Assembly: GCA_000435075.1 (NCBI GenBank)
Contig: FR890667.1
Location: 1 to 14,786, forward strand
Origin: Bacteroides sp. CAG:770
Lineage (GTDB): Bacteria; Bacteroidota; Bacteroidia; Bacteroidales; UBA932
Direction of reading: 5' to 3'
Length of the DNA: 14,786 nt
The notes under the pieces were generated by a model, which worked only from the letters and a program-made list of their open reading frames with translations, was not told where the DNA came from and did no database searches. The translations under genes were made by a program, and so were the position numbers. Of the stretch, positions 1 to 6,634 are shown piece after piece (within the stretch, counting starts at the first letter, position 1; every line of letters starts with the position of its first letter).

Positions 1-58
1 CTCGTTTTTATGAGTCAACCTTTTTCAGTATAATACAAAACTTCACAGTTACAATGAC

Positions 59-90
59 TTATCCGTAAATATGCGGTTATTTCCGGACAA
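59..90. repeat. 32-base imperfect palindrome, related to the 4260-4440 units
   Basis: The element begins TTATCCG (59-65) and ends CGGACAA (84-90). Inside, AAATA (67-71) faces TATTT (78-82) around a six-base loop, so almost the whole 32 bases can fold into one hairpin with two mismatches. Length, ends and the internal word CCGTAAA-TATGC match the unit at 4409-4440. It lies beyond the 3' end of the minus-strand hydrolase, so it may act as a terminator or 3'-end stabiliser. No T-run follows it on the minus strand. Upstream, the word TGAGTCAAC at 11-19 also occurs next to the unit at 4409. Confidence 0.6.
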
Positions 91-248
91 ATTGATCTGA
101 TACTCACGAGAACTCTTCGCATGGTACACTCCAAGTCTGGTTCTCCCTGAAGTCTCTCTACGTCGGCCGTAATCAAATGAAGATTGTCACATGGATTCCC
201 TGCGTCGCCGCCGGCCCCCAGAATTTCCGCTGGGCCAAGTCGCGCTCT

Positions 249-1073
249 CTACTGCTTCTCGATATCATCTCTGATCAGCAGACAGGCCGGCGAAAGAACA
301 TTGACATGACCGAAGCCCTCTAACTCGAAAAGCGACGCCTCATGCCCGACATGCTTCAAAATCGCCAGCAGATGAGCATTTTCCTCATACCTGGCAAGCA
401 TCTCCAGATTCCGGTCCCCGGTAATCAGCATAAGCGGAGCACCCTCCTTCCTGGCATGAAACGACGGTGCCATGTCATCTATGAAAGGAAGATCCACATC
501 CAGACCACGCTCCTTCTTGATCGTGAAATGCGTCATCGTCTGCCCGCCGACCGGATACGCCTTCGCGATTCTGTCCGCGTCAATGCCATATTCCGCCAGC
601 CACCTCTTGTCCAGCGCCAGCATCAATGTCAGCCAGCCGCCGGCAGAATGACCGCCGATATAAACCTTCGACGGGCTGCCACCGTATTTTTCAATGTTAT
701 TGAAAACCCAGCTCACCGCAAGCGCCGCATCCTCCAGATATCCTGGACACTTCACCTTCGGATAAAGACGGTAATTTACGTCAATGACAGCGAAACCCCG
801 GTTGCGGAACTCCTCCCTAAGACTCTTGCTGCCGCCCTCAAGACCACCGCCATGAAACCAGACCAGAGTCTTGAAATCCTTTACATTCTCGGGATAGTAG
901 ATGTCCAGTTTACACCTCTCCTTGCGATACGCATCAGACTCATTGACAGCAGTATAAGGAATGTCCGTAAGATATTGATAATTATCTTTCTTCTCGCCTG
1001 ACACCGGATTTCCGGCGATTGCGCTCAATGCAAGTGCAACATACAGGACAACAAATGCAAATACTTTTTTCAT
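249..1073 (-). CDS. Secreted alpha/beta hydrolase (esterase, BD-FAE/HSL-like)
   Basis: A 274-residue serine hydrolase with an N-terminal signal peptide (about residues 1-20, ending SAIA-G), so it probably acts in the periplasm or outside the cell. The oxyanion-hole motif HGGG is at 74-77. The nucleophile elbow GHSAG is at 141-145 with Ser143. Asp220 (in LITGD) and His256 (in GFGHV) complete the expected triad. The pattern fits the carboxylesterase/BD-FAE group, which includes carbohydrate esterases and lipases; the substrate cannot be read from sequence. The length is normal for a single-domain enzyme. The start is the ATG just before the basic and hydrophobic signal sequence. It stands alone, divergent from the cluster that starts at 1271. 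After the TAG stop the frame stays open for about 78 more codons, but the fold is complete without them. Confidence 0.85.
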   Translation of the reverse strand: MKKVFAFVVLYVALALSAIAGNPVSGEKKDNYQYLTDIPYTAVNESDAYRKERCKLDIYYPENVKDFKTLVWFHGGGLEGGSKSLREEFRNRGFAVIDVNYRLYPKVKCPGYLEDAALAVSWVFNNIEKYGGSPSKVYIGGHSAGGWLTLMLALDKRWLAEYGIDADRIAKAYPVGGQTMTHFTIKKERGLDVDLPFIDDMAPSFHARKEGAPLMLITGDRNLEMLARYEENAHLLAILKHVGHEASLFELEGFGHVNVLSPACLLIRDDIEKQ

Positions 1074-1111
1074 AATTACTAAATAATCCTAAAATATTTG
1101 TCAAAAATAAT

Positions 1112-1123
1112 CAGATTAATCTG
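1112..1123. promoter_or_regulatory. 12-base palindrome between divergent genes (candidate operator)
   Basis: CAGATTAATCTG is a perfect palindrome about 40 bases upstream of the hydrolase start and about 150 bases before the 1271 gene. It is flanked by TCAAAAA (1101-1107) and TTTTTGA (1124-1130), which are also complementary but not symmetrically spaced. Its placement suits a repressor or activator site for the hydrolase promoter. No regulator is known, so this is inference from symmetry and position only. Confidence 0.3.
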
Positions 1124-1185
1124 TTTTTGAAAACAATCATGCATGCCGGATAGCTTTTAACCACTTGTTAAATAAATGTTACAAG

Positions 1186-1217
1186 TTTGCTAAAGAGGAG
1201 TTAATCTATTAATTTAG
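1186..1217 (+). promoter_or_regulatory. Candidate Bacteroidetes promoter for the 1271-4229 cluster
   Basis: TTTG (1186-1189) is a match to the -33 element. After a 20-base gap, TAATTTAG (1210-1217) matches seven of the eight bases of the -7 element TAnnTTTG. Transcription would begin near 1224, leaving a leader of about 45 bases. That leader contains a small hairpin, TTGCGT (1237-1242) with ACGCAA (1251-1256) and an eight-base loop, ending 14 bases before the start codon. Confidence 0.35.
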
Positions 1218-1270
1218 TCGCGGTACACATGATGAATTGCGTTTAAATGTACGCAAAAAAATAATATTGA

Positions 1271-1672
1271 ATGAAACGTATTTTGCCCATAATTATCGCT
1301 TTGCTCTTGCCTTTTGCTGTGATTGCCCAGACCAAGAACGGTAAAGAGAACCTTGTAATCAAGGAGTGGAACGTGGAACCGTCTTCCGGAGTCAAAGTAC
1401 TTGACCATGAGACGATATACAACAGATTTGGACTGAAAGTCGAAGAGGCTGAGTTCAGTAAGGAGGGATTGAAATGGAGAAAGAAATTCGAATATTCACC
1501 GGATGGAGTCCTGACACGGGTCCTGATATATAATTCATCTGGAAAACTCGACAATATCAGAAAGTTCGAATACACGCCGACAGGGCGCAAACACAAAGAG
1601 TTTATTTACAATGCCAAAGGCAAACTGTCCAGATACAAGATATATGAGTACTCGACATTACCGGGAAATTAA
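1271..1672 (+). CDS. Small exported protein with 26-residue tandem repeats
   Basis: I do not recognise this 133-residue protein as a named family. It has a clear signal peptide (about 1-20, ending VIA-Q), so the mature part is predicted outside the cytoplasm. Two similar segments start at Phe73 and Phe99 (FEYS/T-P-x-G, then IYN-x-x-GKL), a period of 26 residues. A third begins at residue 125 (YEYS) and is cut off after nine residues by the stop codon. The aromatic and glycine pattern resembles MORN-like or YD-type beta-hairpin repeats. Its last 29 bases overlap the start of the VTC-domain gene, which suggests translational coupling and a shared job. The truncated third repeat may mean that the overlap arose by fusion of the two gene ends. 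Confidence 0.75.
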   Translation: MKRILPIIIALLLPFAVIAQTKNGKENLVIKEWNVEPSSGVKVLDHETIYNRFGLKVEEAEFSKEGLKWRKKFEYSPDGVLTRVLIYNSSGKLDNIRKFEYTPTGRKHKEFIYNAKGKLSRYKIYEYSTLPGN

Positions 1673-2456
1673 TCCGGAACTTGTCGGGGCATTCGAGCCC
1701 ATTGACTTGGATAGAATGGACTCCATCAGGCTCATGAACCGCATTGACACGAAGTATGTCACTACATCATCTGTTCTCGATGCGATACTCCGGAAGTCAT
1801 TGGCCTGCGGCTACATGATGTTCGTCTCGGAAGGGGTGCGCGTCCAGGCTTATGACAGTATCTATTTCGACACCTCTGACCTCAGGATGTTCATGGATCA
1901 CCGCAACTCCCGGCTGGTAAGGCAGAAAGTGAGGACAAGAATCTACAGTGATTCTGACCTGTGTTTCCTGGAGGTAAAGTCCAAGAACAATCATTCAAGG
2001 ACGAAAAAGAAAAGGATTTCTATCCCGCCTGAGAAATTTACGGATTTCAGAGGAGATAACAAGTGCAGTGATTTCCTGACTAAGATAACTGATTACCATG
2101 CTGAGAACCTGAGTCCATCCGTGGAAACCTCTTTTTCTCGTATTACACTAGTGGATAAGGATTTATCCGAGCGCATCACGATAGATTCCGATATCTGTTT
2201 CCGCAATATGAGGAATGGCGTGACTTCAGGTCTCGGCGATGTCGTGATAATCGAACTTAAGCGGGACGGAAGGAAGAGGAGTTCCATGCAGGATATTCTT
2301 CTTTCGCTCAGGGTAAAGCCAATGCGCATAAGCAAATACTGTATGGGCGTGGTATTGACAGACCCTCAATGTCGTCCCGGACGTTTCCTTGAAAAGATCC
2401 GGGCATGTGACAAACTATGTTCATCCCAGAGGCAGAGGGACTTAGTCAGAGGGTAA
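1644..2456 (+). CDS. VTC-domain protein (polyphosphate-polymerase-like)
   Basis: The 270-residue product has the marks of the VTC domain, the tunnel fold that in yeast Vtc4 makes polyphosphate from ATP. In order these are RIDTKY (33-38), YFDT (74-77), a basic strand KVRTRIY (95-101), EVKSK (110-114), a second acidic/basic strand IIELKRDG (202-209) and SKY (230-232). Alternating Lys/Arg and Glu residues like these line the phosphate and metal tunnel in the family. No signal peptide or membrane segment is seen, so it should be cytoplasmic. I chose the ATG at 1644 because an ATG at 1611 would deepen the overlap to 62 bases and add residues outside the domain. Bacterial VTC-domain genes often sit beside DUF4956 genes, as here. 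Whether this one makes polyphosphate or another polymer is not known. Confidence 0.8.
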   Translation: MSTRHYREINPELVGAFEPIDLDRMDSIRLMNRIDTKYVTTSSVLDAILRKSLACGYMMFVSEGVRVQAYDSIYFDTSDLRMFMDHRNSRLVRQKVRTRIYSDSDLCFLEVKSKNNHSRTKKKRISIPPEKFTDFRGDNKCSDFLTKITDYHAENLSPSVETSFSRITLVDKDLSERITIDSDICFRNMRNGVTSGLGDVVIIELKRDGRKRSSMQDILLSLRVKPMRISKYCMGVVLTDPQCRPGRFLEKIRACDKLCSSQRQRDLVRG

Positions 2457-2514
2457 TGTGCGCAAAGCAGTGCGGCAGCCTTGCAACTTGTGATATTTGA
2501 ATTATTTAGTAAGC

Positions 2515-2676
2515 ATGAAGCATAAGTTGGTAAAGATTTGTGAAGGATTTTCGAGGATAGATTTCTTTTCGAAGAAGGAGTGTACTGGACGTACACGACT
2601 GATGAAGCAAGAATATAGACCGAAAAGACGAGCAAAGATTACCAAGTTATATTTTAAGGATTACCTAACTGTTTGA
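2515..2676 (+). CDS. Candidate 53-residue, very basic microprotein
   Basis: Between the VTC and DUF4956 genes an ATG opens a 53-codon frame that closes with TGA four bases before the DUF4956 start, a spacing typical of operon genes. The product begins MKHKLVKICEGF and ends YFKDYLTV. It has 16 Lys/Arg against 5 Asp/Glu, two cysteines (9 and 23), and no signal or membrane segment. A basic run KRRAK lies at 37-41. An in-frame stop lies at 2491-2493, so the frame is self-contained. I know of no family for it. The same stretch could instead be a structured leader: GTGTAC and GTACAC at 2580-2596 form an inverted repeat around five bases. Confidence 0.4.
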   Translation: MKHKLVKICEGFSRIDFFSKKECTGRTRLMKQEYRPKRRAKITKLYFKDYLTV

Positions 2677-2680
2677 TACA

Positions 2681-3433
2681 ATGGAAGAAACTGAACTTCT
2701 CGGAATCCAGAACTATTCCGAACCGATGATGTCTACGATACAGAGTCTGGCGGAACTCGGCATGAGATTCGGACTGAATCTCCTTGTCTGCTTCCTGATT
2801 GTGTATCTTCTGTATTTCCAAAAGCGTGGAAGGAAAGACTATGTATTCACGTTCATAGCCTTTTCTTCAGCGATGCTCCTCCTCCTTTACACAATGGGCC
2901 GTGTCGATGTCGGTGTGGGTCTTACTTTGGGCCTCTTCGCAATATTCGGCGTAATCCGTTACAGGACAGAGACAGTGCCTATCCGTGAGATGACATACTT
3001 GTTCATAATAATCGCCCTTGCGGCAGTGAACGGCCTGGCACCTCTGTACAGCGTTGTCGGACTGGACAGCAACAGCCCCTATTATGAACTCAGCAGCGGT
3101 CATCTTCTGGTGACATTCATAGCCAATGCCTTTGCGGTTATTCTTGTATGGGTTCTGGAACGTAGTGTGGGTATGAGCAGAAGCGCAAGCAAGGTGATAT
3201 TGTACGACCGCATTGACCTTATCCTTCCTTCCCGGAGGGATGAGCTTGTGGCCGACATTGAGCGCCGCTGCGGTGTGCATCCCGAGCGGATTGAAATCGG
3301 CAATGTGGATTTTCTGAAGGATGCCGCATATGTCAAGATTTACTACAATTTGCCGGCAGGGGAGTCGCAGTCTTCGGTCACGGAGATTATGCGCAACAAG
3401 CAATTTATTGAAAACCAGGAATTTGAATCTTAA
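2681..3433 (+). CDS. DUF4956 family membrane protein
   Basis: A 250-residue inner-membrane protein. Hydrophobic segments are visible at about 31-46, 54-72, 78-92, 104-125 and 141-160, followed by a soluble C-terminal domain of about 85 residues that should face the cytoplasm. The conserved DUF4956 core is the stretch at 84-110 with GLFAIFGVIRYRTETVPIRE. The C-terminal part has an alpha/beta pattern (ERIEIGNVDFLKDAAYVKIYY, 202-222, in two strands). The molecular function of the family is unknown. Its regular partnership with VTC-domain proteins suggests that it handles, exports or anchors the product of that enzyme. It lies 13 bases before the barrel gene at 3447, so the two are surely cotranscribed. 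Confidence 0.82.
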   Translation: MEETELLGIQNYSEPMMSTIQSLAELGMRFGLNLLVCFLIVYLLYFQKRGRKDYVFTFIAFSSAMLLLLYTMGRVDVGVGLTLGLFAIFGVIRYRTETVPIREMTYLFIIIALAAVNGLAPLYSVVGLDSNSPYYELSSGHLLVTFIANAFAVILVWVLERSVGMSRSASKVILYDRIDLILPSRRDELVADIERRCGVHPERIEIGNVDFLKDAAYVKIYYNLPAGESQSSVTEIMRNKQFIENQEFES

Positions 3434-3446
3434 AAAATAATTGTCA

Positions 3447-4229
3447 ATGACGAAGAAACTAATAGCAAGTCTGATTGCTGCAACCGCGCTTGTGTTTATT
3501 GCAAATGCGCAGGAAAACTCGTTCAAGAGCAGATTTTCTGCTTCCGCTGACTGGAAAATTGCCAAGGGGCTCCACCTCGAGACCGGATATGAACTGAGAA
3601 CCAAGGATTCGTGGAATGGAATCGAGAGGCATATGGTCAATGTCGGTATGTCATACAAGGTCTGCAAGTTCCTGAAGGTCGGTGCGGACTATGATTTTAT
3701 CGGCCATTATAATTCGGCATCCGTTTTCAAGCCGCGCCATCGTTTCGGTGCTGAAGTGACAGGTACTGTGGATGCAGGTAACTGGCGTTTCAGCCTGAGG
3801 GAGCGTCTGCAGTTCACGCACAAGTCTTATGGTGTGAACAGATATCAGGAGGCCAGGAATGATTTCGACCTGAAGTCCCGTGCCAAGGTCGCGTTCCGCG
3901 GCCTGAAGAGCTGGGAACCTTACGCCTATGTGGAAATCAGGAATACTTTCAATGCCGCCTCTTTCAATGCCTCATATGATTCTGCCTCAGCTTCTTACTC
4001 CGACTATGAGTTCCTTGGCTACAATGATGCCTATGTGAACCGTGTCCGCGGAGCCGTCGGAGTCGAGTGGAAAATCAACGAGCATCACGGCATTGATTTC
4101 AAACTTATGCAAGACTGGGAAAAGGACAAGGAAATCGACACGAACAAGGAGGGTACCAAACTCAAGGCCTACGCCGTCGAGAAGTCGTTCAACACGATTC
4201 TGGCTATCGGCTACTGCTTTTCGTTCTAG
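3447..4229 (+). CDS. Outer-membrane beta-barrel protein, DUF2490-like
   Basis: A 260-residue exported protein with a signal peptide at about 1-22 (ending ANA-Q). The rest alternates polar and hydrophobic residues in strands, with typical barrel phrases such as HLETGYELRTKD, KVGADYDFIGHY and WRFSLRERLQFTH, and it ends in Phe (GYCFSF), the usual barrel C-terminal signal. This fits the DUF2490 group of small outer-membrane proteins of unknown function. The start is the ATG at 3447; a TTG two codons upstream is possible but unneeded. It is the last gene of the cluster and is followed by a strong hairpin. Its place after DUF4956 suggests an outer-membrane element of the same system, perhaps a channel or anchor. 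Confidence 0.75.
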   Translation: MTKKLIASLIAATALVFIANAQENSFKSRFSASADWKIAKGLHLETGYELRTKDSWNGIERHMVNVGMSYKVCKFLKVGADYDFIGHYNSASVFKPRHRFGAEVTGTVDAGNWRFSLRERLQFTHKSYGVNRYQEARNDFDLKSRAKVAFRGLKSWEPYAYVEIRNTFNAASFNASYDSASASYSDYEFLGYNDAYVNRVRGAVGVEWKINEHHGIDFKLMQDWEKDKEIDTNKEGTKLKAYAVEKSFNTILAIGYCFSF

Positions 4230-4258
4230 CCGCCACGTCGTCACAAAACACAAACAAC

Positions 4259-4292
4259 AATGTCCTGGAAAGCTGATGTTTTCCAGGACATT
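4259..4292. terminator. 13-bp perfect hairpin ending the 1271-4229 operon
   Basis: The arms 4259-4271 (AATGTCCTGGAAA) and 4280-4292 are exactly complementary around an eight-base loop. On the plus strand it is followed by a T-rich tract and on the minus strand by a T-rich tract complementary to the A-rich bases at 4244-4260, so it could stop transcription from both directions. It starts 30 bases after the barrel stop codon. It is also the first member of the 50-base periodic array described next. Confidence 0.65.
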
Positions 4293-4308
4293 ATTGTTTC
4301 GTCAGATT

Positions 4309-4440
4309 TTGTCCGGATTAAAACGTTTTCCGGTGAACAAACCATGTAATATTCCCATTTGTCCGGGCTAAAACGTTTTCTTACGGATAACTTGTATTTT
4401 GAGTCAACTTGTCCGTAAAATATGCCCTTTTCACGGACAA
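4309..4440. repeat. Three 32-base palindromic units at exact 50-base spacing
   Basis: The units lie at 4309-4340, 4359-4390 and 4409-4440. All start with TTGTCCG and end in ACAA or ATAA. The first two share 21 of 23 bases (4308-4330 and 4358-4380), including TAAAACGTTTTC. The third has perfect nine-base arms, CTTGTCCGT (4408-4416) and ACGGACAAG (4433-4441), with AAAA facing TTTT inside. Linkers are 18 bases and unrelated. With the terminator hairpin at 4260-4291 this makes four 32-base units in a row. The gap is convergent, so a 3'-end role (termination, RNA protection or supercoil control, as for REP elements) is the likeliest reading. Confidence 0.75.
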
Positions 4441-4468
4441 GCTCGGCTTAGGGGACTGCCTGCACAAC

Positions 4469-6604
4469 CTATTTTCTTCCGCAGTCGCGTATAAGTGAAC
4501 GGATATAGCCCGTGATGTCATCATTGATAAGTTCCTCGATAGTCGTCTTCATTCTGAATCGCCAGTAGAACGGCGATATCGCAGGGACATTGATCCTCTC
4601 CTTGTCCGGATCCTCCATGCAAAGTTCCGGCTTGAGCGACAGATAATCCTGGAGCGGCAGAATCGCCAGCATGGACGCGGACTGAAGATGCATCAGAATG
4701 ATACTCAGGCAGATATCAGGAGTGCACTCTGCAGGAGCCTCGCCATATTTGCCGAGAACCTGATTCCAGAAACGCTGGGTGACGCCCCTGTCCTCCTTCC
4801 ACCAGGCGCGGAGCGGACTCATGTCATGTGTCGAAGTCGCGCAGACGGAGAAATACGGATAACTCCAAGTGTCGGCAAACTCATGCTGGGCATCCTTCGG
4901 CATACGCTGGATTTCCAATGACAGGATACGGAGTTCCTTCATTACATCCGGCACGCAATCCGGAATCATACCCAAGTCCTCGCCACACGCAAGCATTCGC
5001 GTACCGGCCAGCAAATCAGGCAGTTTGCGAAGTGCGGAATCACGCCAGAACGCATTGTGCCTCCTGTAGAAAAAGTCGTCATGCAACCTGTTGAAGGCGT
5101 CCTTCTGCCAGTCAGGAAGATTGCGGTAATGATCCGTATTCTGAGCCCCGATGCGGGGATGCCAATATCCCTTCCTGTGCGAGTCTTCCACAAAGAGGGT
5201 GTCAATGCCATCCGATGTGTACCAGCCTGTGCTGATGTCGAATCCCATCGATGCCAACTCATTGGTACTGAACGGCAATGCCGGGTAGAAATGGCCTAGA
5301 AGACCGCTGCTTGCCCCTCTCGGAACCTCCCAGATTCGGAAAAATCCGAGGATATGGTCAATGCGGAAGAAGTCGAAGTACTGCTCCATGTTCTTCAGTC
5401 TGGCCCTCCACCATGCAAAATTGTCTTCCTCCATCTTGTCCCAGTTATATGTCGGGAAACCCCACAGCTGACCGTCAGCAGAGAACGCATCAGGCGGAGC
5501 GCCGGCCTGGGAATTCATGTTGAACTGGGAAGGATGCTGCCATGCATCCACGCTGGTCCTGCTCACGCCGATAGGAAGGTCACCCTTGAAAGTGACGCCA
5601 TGTTTTCTGGCATAGTTCCTGGCATCGACGAGCTGCCTGTGCAGGTGGAACTGGACAAAGGACTGATAGTCAGCTTCTTCTCTGTTCTCTGCAAGGACTG
5701 AAGCCGCTTTCTTTGCACTATATGAAGCATATTTTCCCCACTTGGAAGAATCACCTGTTCCGGTCTTGCGGAGGAGAATCCTGAAAGCGCAGTATGCGTC
5801 GAGCCAGTCGGCATTTTCCTCTATGAATTTCTTGTACTCTGCAGAACCGCTGACCTTTGTCCATGTCGAAGCGAAAGCCTTGCGCATGAGACGGTCCTTT
5901 TCCTGATTGACTCTTTCGTAATCCACCTCCGGAAGTGCCTCAAGTTCTGCTTTCAATGTCTTGTAGCTGCTGTCCCTGCGAACACCTGCCTCAGGAAGAT
6001 AGACGAACTGCGGATGCAGGGCATAGATGGAATTCGCGCTGTACGGATATGAATCCACCCAAGTGCCTGTCATGGTCGTGTCATTGACAGGAAGAAGCTG
6101 TATGACTCTCTGGCCTGTAGCCGCTACCCAATCCACGAGTTTCTTCAGGTCGTGGAAGTCTCCGATACCGAAACTGTCCTCAGTCCTCAGAGAGAAGACA
6201 GGAACGGCAGTGCCGGCGCATTTCCAGTTGGTCTGGAACATCTTCTCAGGAGTCATGTCGTCATTGACCTTGAACTTAGGGGAGTCCTGGTCGATGCTGA
6301 AAACCTTGTCGGCAAACGCCGATGTGAAGAAAGGGGCGGCTACCGGGATATCGGTCCATTTGTCCTCTATATCAGTGGCTTCCGTATCTGTGATGATATG
6401 GTTTTTCCATTCGCGGCGAAGCCTTTTGCCGTCTTTCCAGCACTCGTAATGGTACTCGGTTCCGGACGGAATCCTGCTCTCCGGCATTGACAATTCCCAG
6501 ATTCCTCCTGGAAGGTAATGCATGTCAGCGCGCTCGTTACCGAATGAAAGTTTGATTTCCTCACCCCATGAGGTCTGATATGTGATTCTGAAAGTACGTG
6601 TCAT
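4469..6604 (-). CDS. malQ: 4-alpha-glucanotransferase (amylomaltase, GH77)
   Basis: A 711-residue cytoplasmic enzyme that moves alpha-1,4-glucan segments between maltooligosaccharides. The GH77 core begins near residue 129 (CAGTAVPVFSLR) and contains GDLPIGV (341-347), the substrate loop around GAPPDAFSADGQLWGFP (368-384), the nucleophile Asp416 in FRIDHILGF, the acid/base Glu542 in GEDLG and the third acid Asp594 in STHDMSP. All catalytic residues are therefore present. The first 70 or so residues look like a starch-binding CBM20 module (TSWGEE, GGIWELSM, GTEYHYE), but the usual stretch with LG-x-W is missing. Bacteroides homologues I recall are near 890 residues with two such modules, so this is a shortened form. 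A promoter and the terminator of the response-regulator gene lie upstream. Confidence 0.93.
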   Translation of the reverse strand: MTRTFRITYQTSWGEEIKLSFGNERADMHYLPGGIWELSMPESRIPSGTEYHYECWKDGKRLRREWKNHIITDTEATDIEDKWTDIPVAAPFFTSAFADKVFSIDQDSPKFKVNDDMTPEKMFQTNWKCAGTAVPVFSLRTEDSFGIGDFHDLKKLVDWVAATGQRVIQLLPVNDTTMTGTWVDSYPYSANSIYALHPQFVYLPEAGVRRDSSYKTLKAELEALPEVDYERVNQEKDRLMRKAFASTWTKVSGSAEYKKFIEENADWLDAYCAFRILLRKTGTGDSSKWGKYASYSAKKAASVLAENREEADYQSFVQFHLHRQLVDARNYARKHGVTFKGDLPIGVSRTSVDAWQHPSQFNMNSQAGAPPDAFSADGQLWGFPTYNWDKMEEDNFAWWRARLKNMEQYFDFFRIDHILGFFRIWEVPRGASSGLLGHFYPALPFSTNELASMGFDISTGWYTSDGIDTLFVEDSHRKGYWHPRIGAQNTDHYRNLPDWQKDAFNRLHDDFFYRRHNAFWRDSALRKLPDLLAGTRMLACGEDLGMIPDCVPDVMKELRILSLEIQRMPKDAQHEFADTWSYPYFSVCATSTHDMSPLRAWWKEDRGVTQRFWNQVLGKYGEAPAECTPDICLSIILMHLQSASMLAILPLQDYLSLKPELCMEDPDKERINVPAISPFYWRFRMKTTIEELINDDITGYIRSLIRDCGRK

Positions 6605-6634
6605 AATTCGTTGTTTGTTGTGGTTTTGTGACCG

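Noticed and set aside
15..248. Open frame continuing about 78 codons after the hydrolase TAG stop, suggesting readthrough or a broken longer protein
   Set aside because: The hydrolase has its full triad and a normal end before the stop, and the extension shows no recognisable domain or codon character. The GC-rich half makes a stop-free run unsurprising.
342..1001. 219-residue plus-strand frame across the hydrolase gene
   Set aside because: It is antisense to a convincing enzyme with catalytic motifs, has no recognisable domain and is explained by the codon composition of the real gene.
1237..1256. Hairpin TTGCGT/ACGCAA as a terminator of something upstream
   Set aside because: It has only six base pairs and no gene reads into it from the left; at most it is a leader hairpin of the 1271 gene.
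1611..1643. Longer VTC protein starting at 1611
   Set aside because: It would extend the overlap to 62 bases and add residues with no domain match; the ATG at 1644 fits better.
3441..3446. TTG start for the barrel protein two codons before the ATG
   Set aside because: The ATG at 3447 gives a better signal peptide start, and TTG starts are uncommon when an ATG is adjacent.
2867..3667. 266-residue minus-strand frame across the DUF4956 and barrel genes
   Set aside because: It runs antisense through two well-supported genes and has no family resemblance.
4260..4440. CRISPR-like array (32-base repeats, 17-18-base spacers)
   Set aside because: The repeats differ from each other, are self-complementary along their whole length, the spacers are too short, only four units exist and no cas gene is present.
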